Below the pieces are notes generated by a model that was not told where the DNA came from, made no database searches, and saw only the letters and a list, made by a program, of their open reading frames with translations. Position numbers and translations under genes: made by a program. A stretch of 64,000 bases of DNA from Zobellia galactanivorans (GTDB lineage: Bacteria > Bacteroidota > Bacteroidia > Flavobacteriales > Flavobacteriaceae): contig NC_015844.1 of assembly GCF_000973105.1 (NCBI RefSeq), positions 2,414,501-2,478,500 of the forward strand, given 5' to 3'. The first letter of the stretch is position 1. Each line of letters opens with the position of its first letter. Below are positions 27,595 through 37,175 of this stretch, one piece after another.

Positions 27595-27789
27595 TTAGGC
27601 CACTTTTTTCATAAGGTCGAAACAAGGGCAGCGTCCGCACCTTTTGTTTTCGCCCTTTTTATATTTTTTACAGCACTTGCTCTTGAGCTTGGCGTCACTG
27701 GCCAACGCCTTTTCAACCTTCTGCTGTAGCAGGACGGCTTTCTTTATTTTTTTATCCTTCTTTTTGGAGGATTTTTTCTTTTTTGACAC
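27595..27789 (-). CDS. Small Lys/Cys-rich protein
   Basis: A 64-residue basic protein starting at a GTG (27789-27787). The first third is nearly all Lys and Ser (SKKKKSSKKKDKKIKK). The C-terminal part holds a CC pair and a CGRCPC cluster, which could bind a metal. Coding appears real because the composition is consistent and the gene sits tightly upstream of the deacetylase-like gene in the same direction. I do not recognise a characterised family. A metal-binding or nucleic-acid-binding role is a guess. Confidence 0.55.
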   Translation of the reverse strand: MSKKKKSSKKKDKKIKKAVLLQQKVEKALASDAKLKSKCCKKYKKGENKRCGRCPCFDLMKKVA

Positions 27790-27875
27790 AATACTGATTC
27801 TAAATAGAAGTCCAAAAGTACTTATTTTAAATAAATCTAAATAAGGTTAAGGTGTTAATTTTTTGAAGCGCTTGT

Positions 27876-28028
27876 ATGGTAACGGTATTTTATAAACGAA
27901 AAGGCAAGGTATATGGCTTTGTTTCTTTCCTTGAAATACGGGGTATTCTTCGCTTTTTTGGCAATGGAAACCTAGAAGAAGCCTCCATCATCAAAAAGAT
28001 AAAAAGTAACAGGGGCTATGATGCGTGA
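27876..28028 (+). CDS. Possible 50-residue small protein
   Basis: An ATG at 27876 opens a frame of 50 codons ending in TGA at 28026-28028, reading MVTVFYKRKGKVYGFVSFLE and on to a basic C-terminus. It lies in the 264-base gap between two minus-strand genes. Amino-acid composition is protein-like (basic, aromatic), but there is no recognisable family, ribosome site or promoter. It may be a chance frame. Confidence 0.25.
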   Translation: MVTVFYKRKGKVYGFVSFLEIRGILRFFGNGNLEEASIIKKIKSNRGYDA

Positions 28029-28053
28029 TATGTCAAGATAGCATGGTGCTTAC

Positions 28054-30177
28054 TTATTTGTGCAGCTTTAGCTGAATGCGTTTTCGGGGCACATCCACTT
28101 GCAGTACTTTTACTATAATCTGCTCGTGCAGGCTCACATGTGCATTTACGTCTTTAACAAAAGTATCCGATAGGTTCGATACGTGGATAAGACCACTTTC
28201 CTTGATTCCTATGTCGACAAAACACCCGAAATTGGTAATGTTGTTGACAATGCCGGGCAACAACTGGCCTTCCCTCAAATCGGATATCGTTTTTATATTT
28301 TGGTCAAAAGTAAAAACCTTCGCTTTTTCACGACGGTCAAGGCCGGGTTTTTCAAGTTCTTCTACAATATCCTTTAACGTAGGTAAGCCGATAGTTTCGG
28401 TACAATACGCTTGTAGGTCCACACTCTTTAGGGCCTTGCTGTTTCCTATCAATTCGGTGACGGGTATGCCTTGGTCCTTTGCGATTTTTTGGACAATGGT
28501 ATAGCTCTCGGGGTGAACGGCAGAGTCATCTAAGGGGTTTTTGGCATCTTTTATCCGCAGGAAGGCAGCTCCTTGTTCAAAAGCCTTTCCGCCGAGCCGG
28601 GCTACTTTTTTAATGTCGGTCCTACTTTTGAACGCTCCGTTTTCATTGCGATAGGCGACAATGTTTTCCGCGAGTTTCGGCCCGATACCGGATACGTAGC
28701 TCAATAAGGGTACACTGGCCGTATTGATGTTTACCCCAACCGAATTTACGCAGCTTTCCACTACGCTATCCAATGAGGTCTGAAGTTTTCCTTGGTCTAC
28801 ATCGTGCTGGTACTGTCCGACACCGATAGATTTGGGGTCTATTTTCACCAGTTCTGCCAAGGGGTCGGCGAGTCGCCTTCCTATGGAAATGGCACCCCTA
28901 ACGGTAACATCGTAATTAGGGAATTCGTCACGGGCGATTTTTGAGGCGGAATAAATTGAAGCTCCGGCTTCGCTCACTATAAAAACCTCCATAGGGTTTT
29001 TGAAATGGATGCGCTTAACCAAGTGTTCGGTCTCCCTTGAAGCCGTTCCGTTGCCAATGGCAATGGCCTCTATTTTGTAGGCATCGCAAAGCGAACTGAT
29101 TTTTTTTATGGCCTCTGAACTCTTGTTCTGAGGCGGATGCGGATAGATGGTCTCATTGTGTTCGAGCTCTCCCTGGGCGCTCAAACATACGATCTTACAG
29201 CCGGTTCGGAAGCCGGGGTCTATTGCCAGGATGCGTTTTTCCCCTAGGGGAGCCCCGAGCAATAATTGTTTTAGGTTCTTGCTGAATACCTTGATGGCGT
29301 CGTCGTCTGCCTTTTCCTTGGCGTTTTTGAGGATTTCATTCGACAAGGAGGGAAAAAGTAGGCGTTTGTACGCATCGGCAATGGCCAGTTGTATTTGGGG
29401 CGTACACGAATTATTGGATTTTATGATGCGATCTTCGATACGCCGAAGCATTTCGTCGGAGTCGATTTCTATCTTAACGCGGATAAAACCCTCGTTTTCG
29501 GCACGTAAAATGGCCAATAACCGGTGTGAGGGACAACGTTTTAAAGCTTCGCTCCAATCAAAGTAATCGCGGAACTTTTGTGCTTTTTCTTCGTCTTTTT
29601 TGGTAGAGATAACCTTTGTGACGATCAGGGCACTGCGTTCCAATTGATTACGCACTTGGTTTCTTACCGAGATACGTTCGTTGATCCACTCGGAAATGAT
29701 ATGCCGGGCCCCTTCAAGGGCTTCGTCCGCATCGGCGACTTCATTGTTGGTATATTGTAGGGCTGCCGATTCAATATCGTTATGGTTTTGGGCCATAATG
29801 ATTTTAGCAAGGGGTTCTAGTCCGTTTTTCCGGGCGGTTTCCGCCTTGGTCTTTCGTTTCTTCTTGAACGGGAGGTATAGGTCTTCAAGCGTAACGAGTT
29901 CGTCGGTCTGTTCTATCTTGAGGCGAAGTTCGTCGGTCAGGGCATTTTGCTCTTCAATAGCCTTTATGACTGCCGTTTTTCGCTTTTCAAGAGCCTCGAA
30001 CTGTGCCTTGAACTGTACTATGGCCCCAATCTGTACCTCGTCTAGATTGCCCGTTCGTTCTTTTCGATAGCGAGAGATAAAGGGTACGGTACAATCTTCG
30101 TTCAGAAGTTCCACGGTATTCTCAATACTCTTTTGAGGGAGTTGGGTGTGTTTGGAGAGAAAGGGAATGAGTTGCAT
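28054..30177 (-). CDS. tex: Tex-family RNA-binding transcription accessory protein
   Basis: A 707-residue protein matching Tex along its length. It has an N-terminal helical region with FISRYRKERTGNLDE, and a YqgF/RNase H-like domain around residues 320-440 (ILAIDPGFRTGCKIVCL, AIAIGNGTASRETE). Helix-hairpin-helix segments follow (LSYVSGIGPKLAENIVAYR), with a C-terminal S1 RNA-binding domain (LREGQLLPGIVNNITNFGCFVDIG). The conserved QYQHDV signature is present. Tex proteins bind nucleic acid and influence transcription and stress tolerance. The gene stands alone between short intergenic spaces. Confidence 0.93.
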   Translation of the reverse strand: MQLIPFLSKHTQLPQKSIENTVELLNEDCTVPFISRYRKERTGNLDEVQIGAIVQFKAQFEALEKRKTAVIKAIEEQNALTDELRLKIEQTDELVTLEDLYLPFKKKRKTKAETARKNGLEPLAKIIMAQNHNDIESAALQYTNNEVADADEALEGARHIISEWINERISVRNQVRNQLERSALIVTKVISTKKDEEKAQKFRDYFDWSEALKRCPSHRLLAILRAENEGFIRVKIEIDSDEMLRRIEDRIIKSNNSCTPQIQLAIADAYKRLLFPSLSNEILKNAKEKADDDAIKVFSKNLKQLLLGAPLGEKRILAIDPGFRTGCKIVCLSAQGELEHNETIYPHPPQNKSSEAIKKISSLCDAYKIEAIAIGNGTASRETEHLVKRIHFKNPMEVFIVSEAGASIYSASKIARDEFPNYDVTVRGAISIGRRLADPLAELVKIDPKSIGVGQYQHDVDQGKLQTSLDSVVESCVNSVGVNINTASVPLLSYVSGIGPKLAENIVAYRNENGAFKSRTDIKKVARLGGKAFEQGAAFLRIKDAKNPLDDSAVHPESYTIVQKIAKDQGIPVTELIGNSKALKSVDLQAYCTETIGLPTLKDIVEELEKPGLDRREKAKVFTFDQNIKTISDLREGQLLPGIVNNITNFGCFVDIGIKESGLIHVSNLSDTFVKDVNAHVSLHEQIIVKVLQVDVPRKRIQLKLHK

Positions 30178-30241
30178 AGGACTTTTTTAACGACCGTTGA
30201 AAATAGCTGATACCAATATAAAACCTTTAGGTGTCGACGGG

Positions 30242-32320
30242 CTAGCTTATGCCTTCGCCGTTACCTACACCATCTTCGTCAGGATTTACGAACACCAGCT
30301 TTCCGTCTGCATTTTCCGTCATCAAAATCATTCCTTCGCTTTCAACGCCACGCAATGCGCGTGGGGCCAAGTTGATCAGAACCGTTACTTTTTTGCCTAC
30401 GATTTCCTCAGGGGTAAAACTCTCTGCAATACCCGATACAATGGTTCGGGTGTCAAGTCCGGTATCAACCTTCAGAACCAACAATTTTTTGGCCTTGGGC
30501 ATTTTTTCGGCTTCGACAATGGTCCCTACACGCATATCCAATTTGGTAAAATCGTCAAAGGTAATCGTGTCTTTTTGTGGCATAAGTTCTTTGTTCTCGT
30601 TTTCGTTAGCCTTTTTGGTGGCTTCCAGTTTGTCTAGCTGAGCTTGTATTTCGCTGTCTTCTATTTTTCTAAAAAGTAGCTCGGCCTTGTTGATTTTATG
30701 ATCGGCAGGAAGTAATGTTTCTTTGGTTGAAACTTCTGCCCAAGAGGAAACGGCTTCCTCCGAATTAATGGCCAATATATTTTTAAGTTTTTCCGAGGTA
30801 AAAGGTAAAAACGGTTCACTTAATACGGATAGACCCGTGGCAATCTGAAGCGCGACGAACATAATGGTCTTTACACGCTCTTCATCTTGTTTAATGACCT
30901 TCCATGGTTCTTCGTCGGCCAAGTATTTGTTCCCTAAACGGGCTAAATTCATCAATTCTTGGCCGGCTTCCCTAAAACGGTAGCGCTCTATGGAACTTGA
31001 AATGATTTCCGGAAACTTCCGAAGTTGTTCTAGGGTTTCCTTGTCAACTTGTGAGAACTCCGAAGGAGTAGGGACAATGCCCTCGTAATACTTATTGGTC
31101 AATACCACTACGCGGTTTATAAAGTTACCGAGTATGGCCACCAATTCGTTATTGTTTCTCGCTTGAAAATCCTTCCAAGTAAAATCATTGTCCTTGGTTT
31201 CGGGTGCGTTGGCCGTTAAGGTGTACCGAAGCACATCTTGCATATCTGGAAATTCCTCTAAATATTCATGCAGCCATACCGCCCAATTCTTTGAAGTGGA
31301 GAGTTTGTTTCCTTCCAAGTTCAAGAATTCGTTGGCCGGTACGTTTTCCGGTAAAATATAATCGCCGTGTGCCTTTAAAATGGCAGGGAAGATGATACAG
31401 TGAAAGACTATGTTGTCTTTTCCTATAAAGTGGACCAATTTGGTGTTTTCGTCTTTCCAGTAGGGTTCCCAGTCCTTGCCTTCACGTTCTGCCCATTCTT
31501 TGGTAGACGAAATATAGCCGATAGGCGCATCGAACCATACGTAGAGTACCTTGCCTTCGCCTCCTTCTACAGGTACGGGAATGCCCCAATCTAAATCACG
31601 GGTTACCGCACGGGGTTTTAGTCCGTCATCGATCCAGCTTTTGCATTGGCCGTAGACGTTGGGTTTCCAATCGGATTTGTGCCCGACCAGAATCCATTCC
31701 TTTAAGAAATCTTCGTATCGGTCCAAGGGCAAGAACCAATGCTTGGTTTCTTTGGTCGTCGGCACCGTACCGGTAATTGTAGATTTCGGATTGATAAGGT
31801 CGGTCGCGTTCAGGGTAGAACCGCAATTTTCACATTGATCGCCATAGGCTTCTTCATGTCCACATTTGGGACAAGTGCCCACTACAAAGCGGTCGGCCAA
31901 AAATTGTTTGGCCTCTTCGTCGTATAACTGTGCGGTGGTTTCTTCTATAAAATCACCCTGTTCGTAAAGCTTTACAAAAAAATCGGAAGCCGTTTTGTGG
32001 TGGATTTCCCTTGAAGTACGTGAGTAGTTGTCAAAGGTAATACCGAACTCTTGGAATGATTTGCGAATGATACCGTCGTATTTATCAATGACCTCCTTAG
32101 GTGTAATCCCTTCTTTTTTTGCTTTCATCGAGATGGCCACACCATGTTCGTCACTTCCGCATACGAAGGCAACGTCGTTACCGTTGAGGCGTAAATAGCG
32201 TGCATAAATATCTGCGGGTACATAAACGCCTGCCAAATGGCCAATATGTATGGGGCCGTTGGTGTAAGGCAATGCGGCGGTAATGGTATATCTCTCTGGA
32301 TGTGTTAGCTTTTCGGCCAT
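30242..32320 (-). CDS. metG: Methionyl-tRNA synthetase with C-terminal tRNA-binding domain
   Basis: About 692 residues; it charges tRNA-Met with methionine using ATP. The HIGH motif lies in [14 protein letters not shown], the zinc knuckle in [18 protein letters not shown], and the KMSKS loop is KLSTS. A C-terminal EMAP/Trbp111-like tRNA-binding domain ([37 protein letters not shown]) is fused. I prefer the ATG at 32320 ([11 protein letters not shown]) over an in-frame TTG at 32341, because family proteins start just before the [11 protein letters not shown] segment. It is a single-copy housekeeping gene. Confidence 0.95.
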   Translation of the reverse strand: MAEKLTHPERYTITAALPYTNGPIHIGHLAGVYVPADIYARYLRLNGNDVAFVCGSDEHGVAISMKAKKEGITPKEVIDKYDGIIRKSFQEFGITFDNYSRTSREIHHKTASDFFVKLYEQGDFIEETTAQLYDEEAKQFLADRFVVGTCPKCGHEEAYGDQCENCGSTLNATDLINPKSTITGTVPTTKETKHWFLPLDRYEDFLKEWILVGHKSDWKPNVYGQCKSWIDDGLKPRAVTRDLDWGIPVPVEGGEGKVLYVWFDAPIGYISSTKEWAEREGKDWEPYWKDENTKLVHFIGKDNIVFHCIIFPAILKAHGDYILPENVPANEFLNLEGNKLSTSKNWAVWLHEYLEEFPDMQDVLRYTLTANAPETKDNDFTWKDFQARNNNELVAILGNFINRVVVLTNKYYEGIVPTPSEFSQVDKETLEQLRKFPEIISSSIERYRFREAGQELMNLARLGNKYLADEEPWKVIKQDEERVKTIMFVALQIATGLSVLSEPFLPFTSEKLKNILAINSEEAVSSWAEVSTKETLLPADHKINKAELLFRKIEDSEIQAQLDKLEATKKANENENKELMPQKDTITFDDFTKLDMRVGTIVEAEKMPKAKKLLVLKVDTGLDTRTIVSGIAESFTPEEIVGKKVTVLINLAPRALRGVESEGMILMTENADGKLVFVNPDEDGVGNGEGIS

Positions 32321-32528
32321 TGATTTCGAATTAGGGTGCAAAAGTACTGATTTTGCCTAGCATTACACAAGTTGATGTATCGAGGTTTTTGTGGAAAGTT
32401 GAAATGAAGGGATTTTTGGTGAAAGGGAGCGGGTCTTGAGGTTGGGGGAAGGGATATGGATTTAGAGCGGAAAGTAATCGTTGTGAAATGGGCTGTGGCC
32501 CGGGCGTTGTTATTCGCCTATAAAAAAC

Positions 32529-32563
32529 AAACCTTCGTTATGGAAGGCCCATAACGAAGGTTT
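32529..32563 (-). terminator. Terminator of the DUF1800-DUF1501 unit
   Basis: A perfect 14-bp stem (AAACCTTCGTTATG at 32529-32542 with CATAACGAAGGTTT at 32550-32563) and a 7-base loop lie 27 bases after the DUF1501 stop. It is followed on the minus strand by a T-rich run. Confidence 0.85.
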
Positions 32564-32589
32564 TATATATAGAGTGATTTGGGGGCGAT

Positions 32590-34299
32590 TTATGCTACCA
32601 TGACCGATTTGCTCATCTTGTGCTGTTGCACCTGAATGCGATAAATATACTTACCGGCGGCCAAATTCCCGGGAATTCTTTCCTTAATATTGATTTCGTT
32701 CACACCTTCGGACATGATGGCATTGCTGATTGTGCCCACTTTTTGTCCTATAATGTTGAACAGCTGAATATCTACATGGGCCGTAACGGGCATTTCCAAA
32801 TAAATATGTGGTGAATTCGCCGTAGGATAAAACGGTTTGTGGACAATGGCATTCAATTGTTCGGCATTCGGTATCACCGGCTTATCGGCTACACCATCGG
32901 GTGTGGTCGGTATGGTCGGTTCGCCGTCGCTATAGACAATGTCGGGAAAGTCCGTTCCACTACAATTGAAGCCAAGGTTTACAGGGGCATAGGTATGGCC
33001 CAATAAATGTTGTTCTACCAAGGGTATGGGTACACAGAGCCATTCGGCCAAGACCGTAGCGTATAAGTCCCTAAAGTCCATGGTATACTCAAGGTTCCCC
33101 CTGCCGTCAGGATTGTCGAGGGTCGGGTGTTCGCCTACAAAGGCGCTACCTTGCAAACCTGGTCCGAAGAACAGGCTAGGTGCTGCCTTACCGTGGTCGG
33201 TGCCCTTAGATCCATTCTCGAAGATACGCCTTCCGAACTCGGAGAAGGTCATACTAAGAACATTGTTGTCTTGTTCGGTATAGCCTAAATCTTCATAGAA
33301 GTTGTCAACGGCTATAGAGAGATTGCTCATTAGGCGCTCGTGGGTCAGCGGTTGGTTTCCGTGGGTGTCGAAACCGCTCATGGAAATCATATAGACCTTT
33401 GTTCCCAAATTCCCTTTTATCAATCGGGCCAAGAGGGCCAATTGTTTGGCAAAGCTGTTTTCTTGGTATTCAACATCGTTCTTACCCCTTGACCAGGCCT
33501 CGTGGATGACTCCCGAATATTCATATGTGGTATTGGCCACCCCTCTTAAGAATTTAAGTTGGTCGCCATACATACAATCGTTGTAGAGGCTATCGTCAAG
33601 CCCATATCGTACGCCCGATTCGGCGATTTCTTCAAGCTGATTTACGTTTGAGGTTACAAAGGCATAATTGGTTTCTTCCCCTTGAAAGACCAAACTCCCG
33701 AACTGTCCGATTTGAATCGCGGCCGGTGCTGGTGGTGGGGAAATTAAATAATCGGGATAGGTGTTTTCAAAATGTCGTCCCATCCAACCCGTGTTGAGTC
33801 CGCTAAAACCTGTAGTGGTCAAGTCGGTATTGGCAAAAATATCGGAGCCCGTAAAATGCGAGAGGCTTTGGTTTTCATAGCCTACGCCGTGAACCGCCTT
33901 AAATTTACCGTCGCCCCACATGGGTTCCAATGATTTCATATAAGAGGGTACACCATATTCATCGGTAAGTTTTAAAACCTTACTCTCGGGGATGTATATA
34001 TTGGGGCGGGCTTTGGCATACGACTCGTACTGCTCCATGGGGATTACCGTACTAAGTCCGTCATTCCCTCCGGCCAGCCTTATGAGAATGAGAATTTTGT
34101 CTGTTTCTGCCGCGGCAATAGCCGCTGTCAGGGGAGAGGGAGCCGAAGCCGAAAGCATACTGCTTCCTAGCATCATTGAGCCCGAACCTGCAATGCCCAA
34201 GGCCTGTAAAAACGAGCGTCTGCTCCAAGCTTTATGTTCTTGATCGTGGCCATCGTGTTCTAGGCCTTTATAGGGATCGTTGTGATGAGTATCGCACAT
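32590..34299 (-). CDS. DUF1501 exported protein with twin-arginine-like leader and type IX sorting domain
   Basis: A 569-residue exported protein. Near the N-terminus is SRRSFLQALGIAGSGSMMLG, a Tat-like twin-arginine leader preceded by a His/Asp-rich stretch. The central DUF1501 domain shows LIRLAGGNDGLSTVIP, SMSGFDTHGNQ, MTFSEFGRRIFENGSKGTDHG and TMDFRDLYATVL, an arrangement related to alkaline-phosphatase/sulfatase-fold proteins. The last ~85 residues form a type IX secretion C-terminal domain (VDIQLFNIIGQKVG, LAAGKYIYRIQ). It follows the DUF1800 gene by 11 bases, the usual pairing of these two families, whose joint role is unknown. A hydrolase on the cell surface is plausible. Confidence 0.85.
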   Translation of the reverse strand: MCDTHHNDPYKGLEHDGHDQEHKAWSRRSFLQALGIAGSGSMMLGSSMLSASAPSPLTAAIAAAETDKILILIRLAGGNDGLSTVIPMEQYESYAKARPNIYIPESKVLKLTDEYGVPSYMKSLEPMWGDGKFKAVHGVGYENQSLSHFTGSDIFANTDLTTTGFSGLNTGWMGRHFENTYPDYLISPPPAPAAIQIGQFGSLVFQGEETNYAFVTSNVNQLEEIAESGVRYGLDDSLYNDCMYGDQLKFLRGVANTTYEYSGVIHEAWSRGKNDVEYQENSFAKQLALLARLIKGNLGTKVYMISMSGFDTHGNQPLTHERLMSNLSIAVDNFYEDLGYTEQDNNVLSMTFSEFGRRIFENGSKGTDHGKAAPSLFFGPGLQGSAFVGEHPTLDNPDGRGNLEYTMDFRDLYATVLAEWLCVPIPLVEQHLLGHTYAPVNLGFNCSGTDFPDIVYSDGEPTIPTTPDGVADKPVIPNAEQLNAIVHKPFYPTANSPHIYLEMPVTAHVDIQLFNIIGQKVGTISNAIMSEGVNEINIKERIPGNLAAGKYIYRIQVQQHKMSKSVMVA

Positions 34300-34310
34300 A
34301 ATCAGTAGGT

Positions 34311-35804
34311 TTACTTTAGTTGAAATTCGGGTTGTCTGGCTAGATATTGCAAGAGTAGATATACTTGTTTCGGTCCTTCCAAAGAAGTTTGTAGCGTCCA
34401 GGTCTCAAAGGTTCCTCCTTCGTAATATTCGGGTTGGATGTCACTTCTGAAAATGTCATAAGCTTTTTGGTATTCCGATTCGTTGAGTAGGCCTTTAGGA
34501 AGAAAGAAATCTATAATAGGCTTGGCAACGACGTCTGGGTTACTGCTTGTTTGTCCGTCAGTACCGGATAAGGCCAGTCCAAGGGCTCTAAACTGTTCGC
34601 TGTTGGCTTGGAAAAACTCTTCGATGAGGGCTTCGGAGGTCAACCATCTACCGATCATAAAATTGGTGTTGATCCATGTGCGGTTACGTTGCCAACCATT
34701 TACGTCAAACGGATTGAACATAACCTGGCTTAATAGTCCCGTATAATTGATCACACTGGAAATGAGGGTATCGTCATAACTAAAACTACTTTCCTTTAAT
34801 AGGTTGAAATAAAGGTCGTAAGGGCTTTTGATGATTACACCGATGGCCTCGTCATCAAAAAAGTGTTCGCTTTTGAACAATTGGGACAGTACGGGTGCAA
34901 TTTCAAAATCATTGGCTATAAAGGTGTCGGCCATACCCAAAATTATGGTTTGTGCGTTACCCGCATCGTCATTTGAATCGGGGTGGACAAAGAACTCGTA
35001 CAACTTCTTACAGATAAACCAAGCTAGTTCGTTGGGGCGTTGCTCGAATAGGATGTCGATAACGTCATCATAGCCCCAGTTCCCTGTTTGACCGAATATG
35101 GTCTTGCTGCCGGAATCGTGTTTCTCAGGGTCGAAGGTGACATGTTCGCAGCCAAGTTCCCCACGTTCAACATAGCCTGAAATGGCACGGGCGGTTTCAA
35201 TAATATCCTGTTCGGTATAATTGTTTCCTTCACCAAGGGTGAAAAGCTCATAGAGCTCCCTGGCGTAGTTTTCATTGGGGTTGTTACCGTTGTTATAGGC
35301 GCCATCCAAATAATACAACATGGCGTCGGTAAGCCCGATCTCGCTAACGAAGGTTTTGAAATTGCCCAAGGCGTTTCGCTGCAGGCACTCTACGTAGTGA
35401 TAAAGAAACGGGTTACATCGGTACACTTCGATTTGCGTAACGAAATGATTGCTCCAAAAGAAGCTCAAACGGTCGCGCAGGTTATTGTTCAGCATGTTTT
35501 TGGCATAGGCCACGCTAAACTCGTTTTTCTGCGTTCGCTTCATTTCATTGCTGAGGTCGTCGTCTTCAGGGTAGTTGCTGTTGTTCCAGTTGGCCCATTC
35601 CGGCTCGGGTATAGTCGGTGCGCCCAAAGCTTGGGATATGAGCGTATCGACAAGGGTGCTGGCATTTGCGCCAACGGCTTGGTCGATGGTTTCGACCGAA
35701 GCACTGAACCCTAGTCTTCTGTACAGATGAGCCGCCCTGTTTCTGTCTAAGGGAGTGGTATACGGAGCTAGGGACGCCGTATTACAGTTAATAAAATATT
35801 CCAT
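34311..35804 (-). CDS. DUF1800 family protein
   Basis: A 497-residue protein of the DUF1800 family. Landmarks are RAAHLYRRLGFSAS near the N-terminus, LRDRLSFFWSNHFVTQ, NPNENYARELYELFTLGEGNNYTEQDIIE, ARAISGY and MVNPFDVNGW-like FNPFDVNGWQ. No clear signal peptide is seen at the chosen ATG. The gene is immediately followed by the DUF1501 gene, and the two families almost always travel together in Bacteroidota, Planctomycetes and Proteobacteria. Function has not been established. Confidence 0.85.
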   Translation of the reverse strand: MEYFINCNTASLAPYTTPLDRNRAAHLYRRLGFSASVETIDQAVGANASTLVDTLISQALGAPTIPEPEWANWNNSNYPEDDDLSNEMKRTQKNEFSVAYAKNMLNNNLRDRLSFFWSNHFVTQIEVYRCNPFLYHYVECLQRNALGNFKTFVSEIGLTDAMLYYLDGAYNNGNNPNENYARELYELFTLGEGNNYTEQDIIETARAISGYVERGELGCEHVTFDPEKHDSGSKTIFGQTGNWGYDDVIDILFEQRPNELAWFICKKLYEFFVHPDSNDDAGNAQTIILGMADTFIANDFEIAPVLSQLFKSEHFFDDEAIGVIIKSPYDLYFNLLKESSFSYDDTLISSVINYTGLLSQVMFNPFDVNGWQRNRTWINTNFMIGRWLTSEALIEEFFQANSEQFRALGLALSGTDGQTSSNPDVVAKPIIDFFLPKGLLNESEYQKAYDIFRSDIQPEYYEGGTFETWTLQTSLEGPKQVYLLLQYLARQPEFQLK

Positions 35805-35999
35805 AATAAATGTAGGCTTTAAAGAACCGTTTCATGTGTTTGGGGCAAGTTCTTAACGTACAAAGATTTTGGATAGTATGCCTTTTATGGTATTTTCGAC
35901 ATACGGTGCGTTTATTTACGGCCGAGTTCCAATTTTTGATGTTACACTACTGTTGTTTTCGATGAACTGCACTTTTTATTAAGATTTAAGGAGGATTTT

Positions 36000-36359
36000 A
36001 TGGGGAAACACAACGAATTTGGCAAAGAAGGCGAACAGCTCGCCGTCGATTTTTTGGTCGATAAGGGGTATCGTATCCTTCATAGGAATTACCGCTACCT
36101 GAAGGCGGAGGTCGATATTATTGCACAAAAGGATGAAATTTTGGCCATTGTTGAAGTACGGGCGAGAAGCAATGATCAAATTATACCTATTGCCGAAACC
36201 ATCACGCCAGGAAAAATTAAGTTATTGGTCAGTGCCGCAGATCACTACGCTACTGAAAATGACTTAGATGTAGAGGTGCGTTTCGATGTTATTACCATTC
36301 TAAAGAACCGGAAAATCTTTAAAATTGAGCATTTGGAAAGCGCATTTTATCACTTTTAA
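36000..36359 (+). CDS. YraN/UPF0102 family endonuclease-like protein
   Basis: A 119-residue protein of the UPF0102 (YraN) family, with a restriction-endonuclease-like fold. The pattern GKEGEQLAVDFLVDKGYRIL, then EVDIIAQKDEILAIVEVRAR (E-x-D-(x)n-E-V-K/R active site), matches. It might act on Holliday junctions or other branched DNA, as suggested for relatives. The gene has an unusually strong Shine-Dalgarno sequence for this phylum (AAGGAGGATTTTATG, ATG at 36000), and the start is therefore secure. Confidence 0.88.
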   Translation: MGKHNEFGKEGEQLAVDFLVDKGYRILHRNYRYLKAEVDIIAQKDEILAIVEVRARSNDQIIPIAETITPGKIKLLVSAADHYATENDLDVEVRFDVITILKNRKIFKIEHLESAFYHF

Positions 36360-36456
36360 AGCTTTTTTTTCGGAAGGGGTATAGCTCAAAAGTCCCGTAT
36401 TAAGGGTAAAAGGGACAATTCTAAAATTTTTTGGGAAAGAAGCTTACGACACAATT

Positions 36457-36477
36457 TGTTTTATTTGTAACAATATG
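36457..36477 (+). promoter_or_regulatory. 21-base element shared with the GNAT/aspartate kinase operon
   Basis: The bases TGTTTTATTTGTAACAATAT plus a final G occur identically at 60726-60746. Both copies end in an ATG. The core TTTATTTG resembles a Bacteroidota -7 box. Its role as promoter or as translation-start element cannot be settled by eye. Confidence 0.4.
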
Positions 36478-37170
36478 TTATTTTTGCTCATCAATCAATC
36501 TTATGAACCCATGAAAACGATTTCTTCCGTAGTCGAACAGTACATTAAAAAGAAACCATTTTTACAAAGTGCCTTAGCCCAAGGGATTATTAACCTGACT
36601 TCGCTTTCAAGAATTGTAAAACCCGAAATCGAGAACGAATTAGGTAAGGATATCCGTAATGGAGCCATAGTCATGGCCCTTAAGCGCTTGTCCGATGACC
36701 TTGAGTTCAGGGCGACCCATAAAATTATCAAGGTCTTAAAAAATATTGGGGAAATAACGGTACGTTCCTCACTCACCGATTTCACTTTTTTGGTTTCGGA
36801 GTCTATTCTAGAGAACCAGACCTTATTGCTCGAGCACGTAAACAAAAACAAAGATGTCTTCTATACCTCTTCAAGGGGCGTTAATGAGCTTAACATTGTG
36901 GTAAGCAATGCCTTGGATCAAACGGTAGAAGATCTTTTTAAGCATGAAAAATGCACACAAAAAGCAGAGAACCTATCATCGATTACCGTTAAGCTTCCTG
37001 CTGAGAATGTATCGGTACCAGGTATCTATTACTTTATTTTTCAACGATTGGCGTGGGAAGGTATCGTACTCTACGAAGTCATCTCGACTACCAACGAATT
37101 TACTATTTTGGTCGACGATACCCAAGTAGATGTAGCCTTTAAGACCATTAAAGACCTAAAAACCCTTTAG
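36475..37170 (+). CDS. ACT-domain protein related to the regulatory part of aspartokinases
   Basis: A 231-residue protein, or 219 if the ATG at 36511 (MKTISSVVEQYI) is the start, which I consider likely. The N-terminal half is helical (KPFLQSALAQGIINLTSLSR, NGAIVMALKRLSDDL). The C-terminal half carries two ACT-like segments (GEITVRSSLTDFTFLVSESI and VSVPGIYYFIFQRLAWEGI, FTILVDDTQVDVAFKTIKDL). No kinase motif (KFGG) is present, so an aspartate kinase label would be wrong. It may bind a small ligand such as an amino acid. Its gene shares a 21-base start element with the operon containing the real aspartate kinase. Confidence 0.7.
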   Translation: MLFLLINQSYEPMKTISSVVEQYIKKKPFLQSALAQGIINLTSLSRIVKPEIENELGKDIRNGAIVMALKRLSDDLEFRATHKIIKVLKNIGEITVRSSLTDFTFLVSESILENQTLLLEHVNKNKDVFYTSSRGVNELNIVVSNALDQTVEDLFKHEKCTQKAENLSSITVKLPAENVSVPGIYYFIFQRLAWEGIVLYEVISTTNEFTILVDDTQVDVAFKTIKDLKTL

Positions 37171-37175
37171 TGGTA

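Noticed and set aside
36475-37170. Aspartate kinase annotation for the ACT-domain protein
   Set aside because: No KFGG or other kinase motif is present; only ACT-like segments can be seen.
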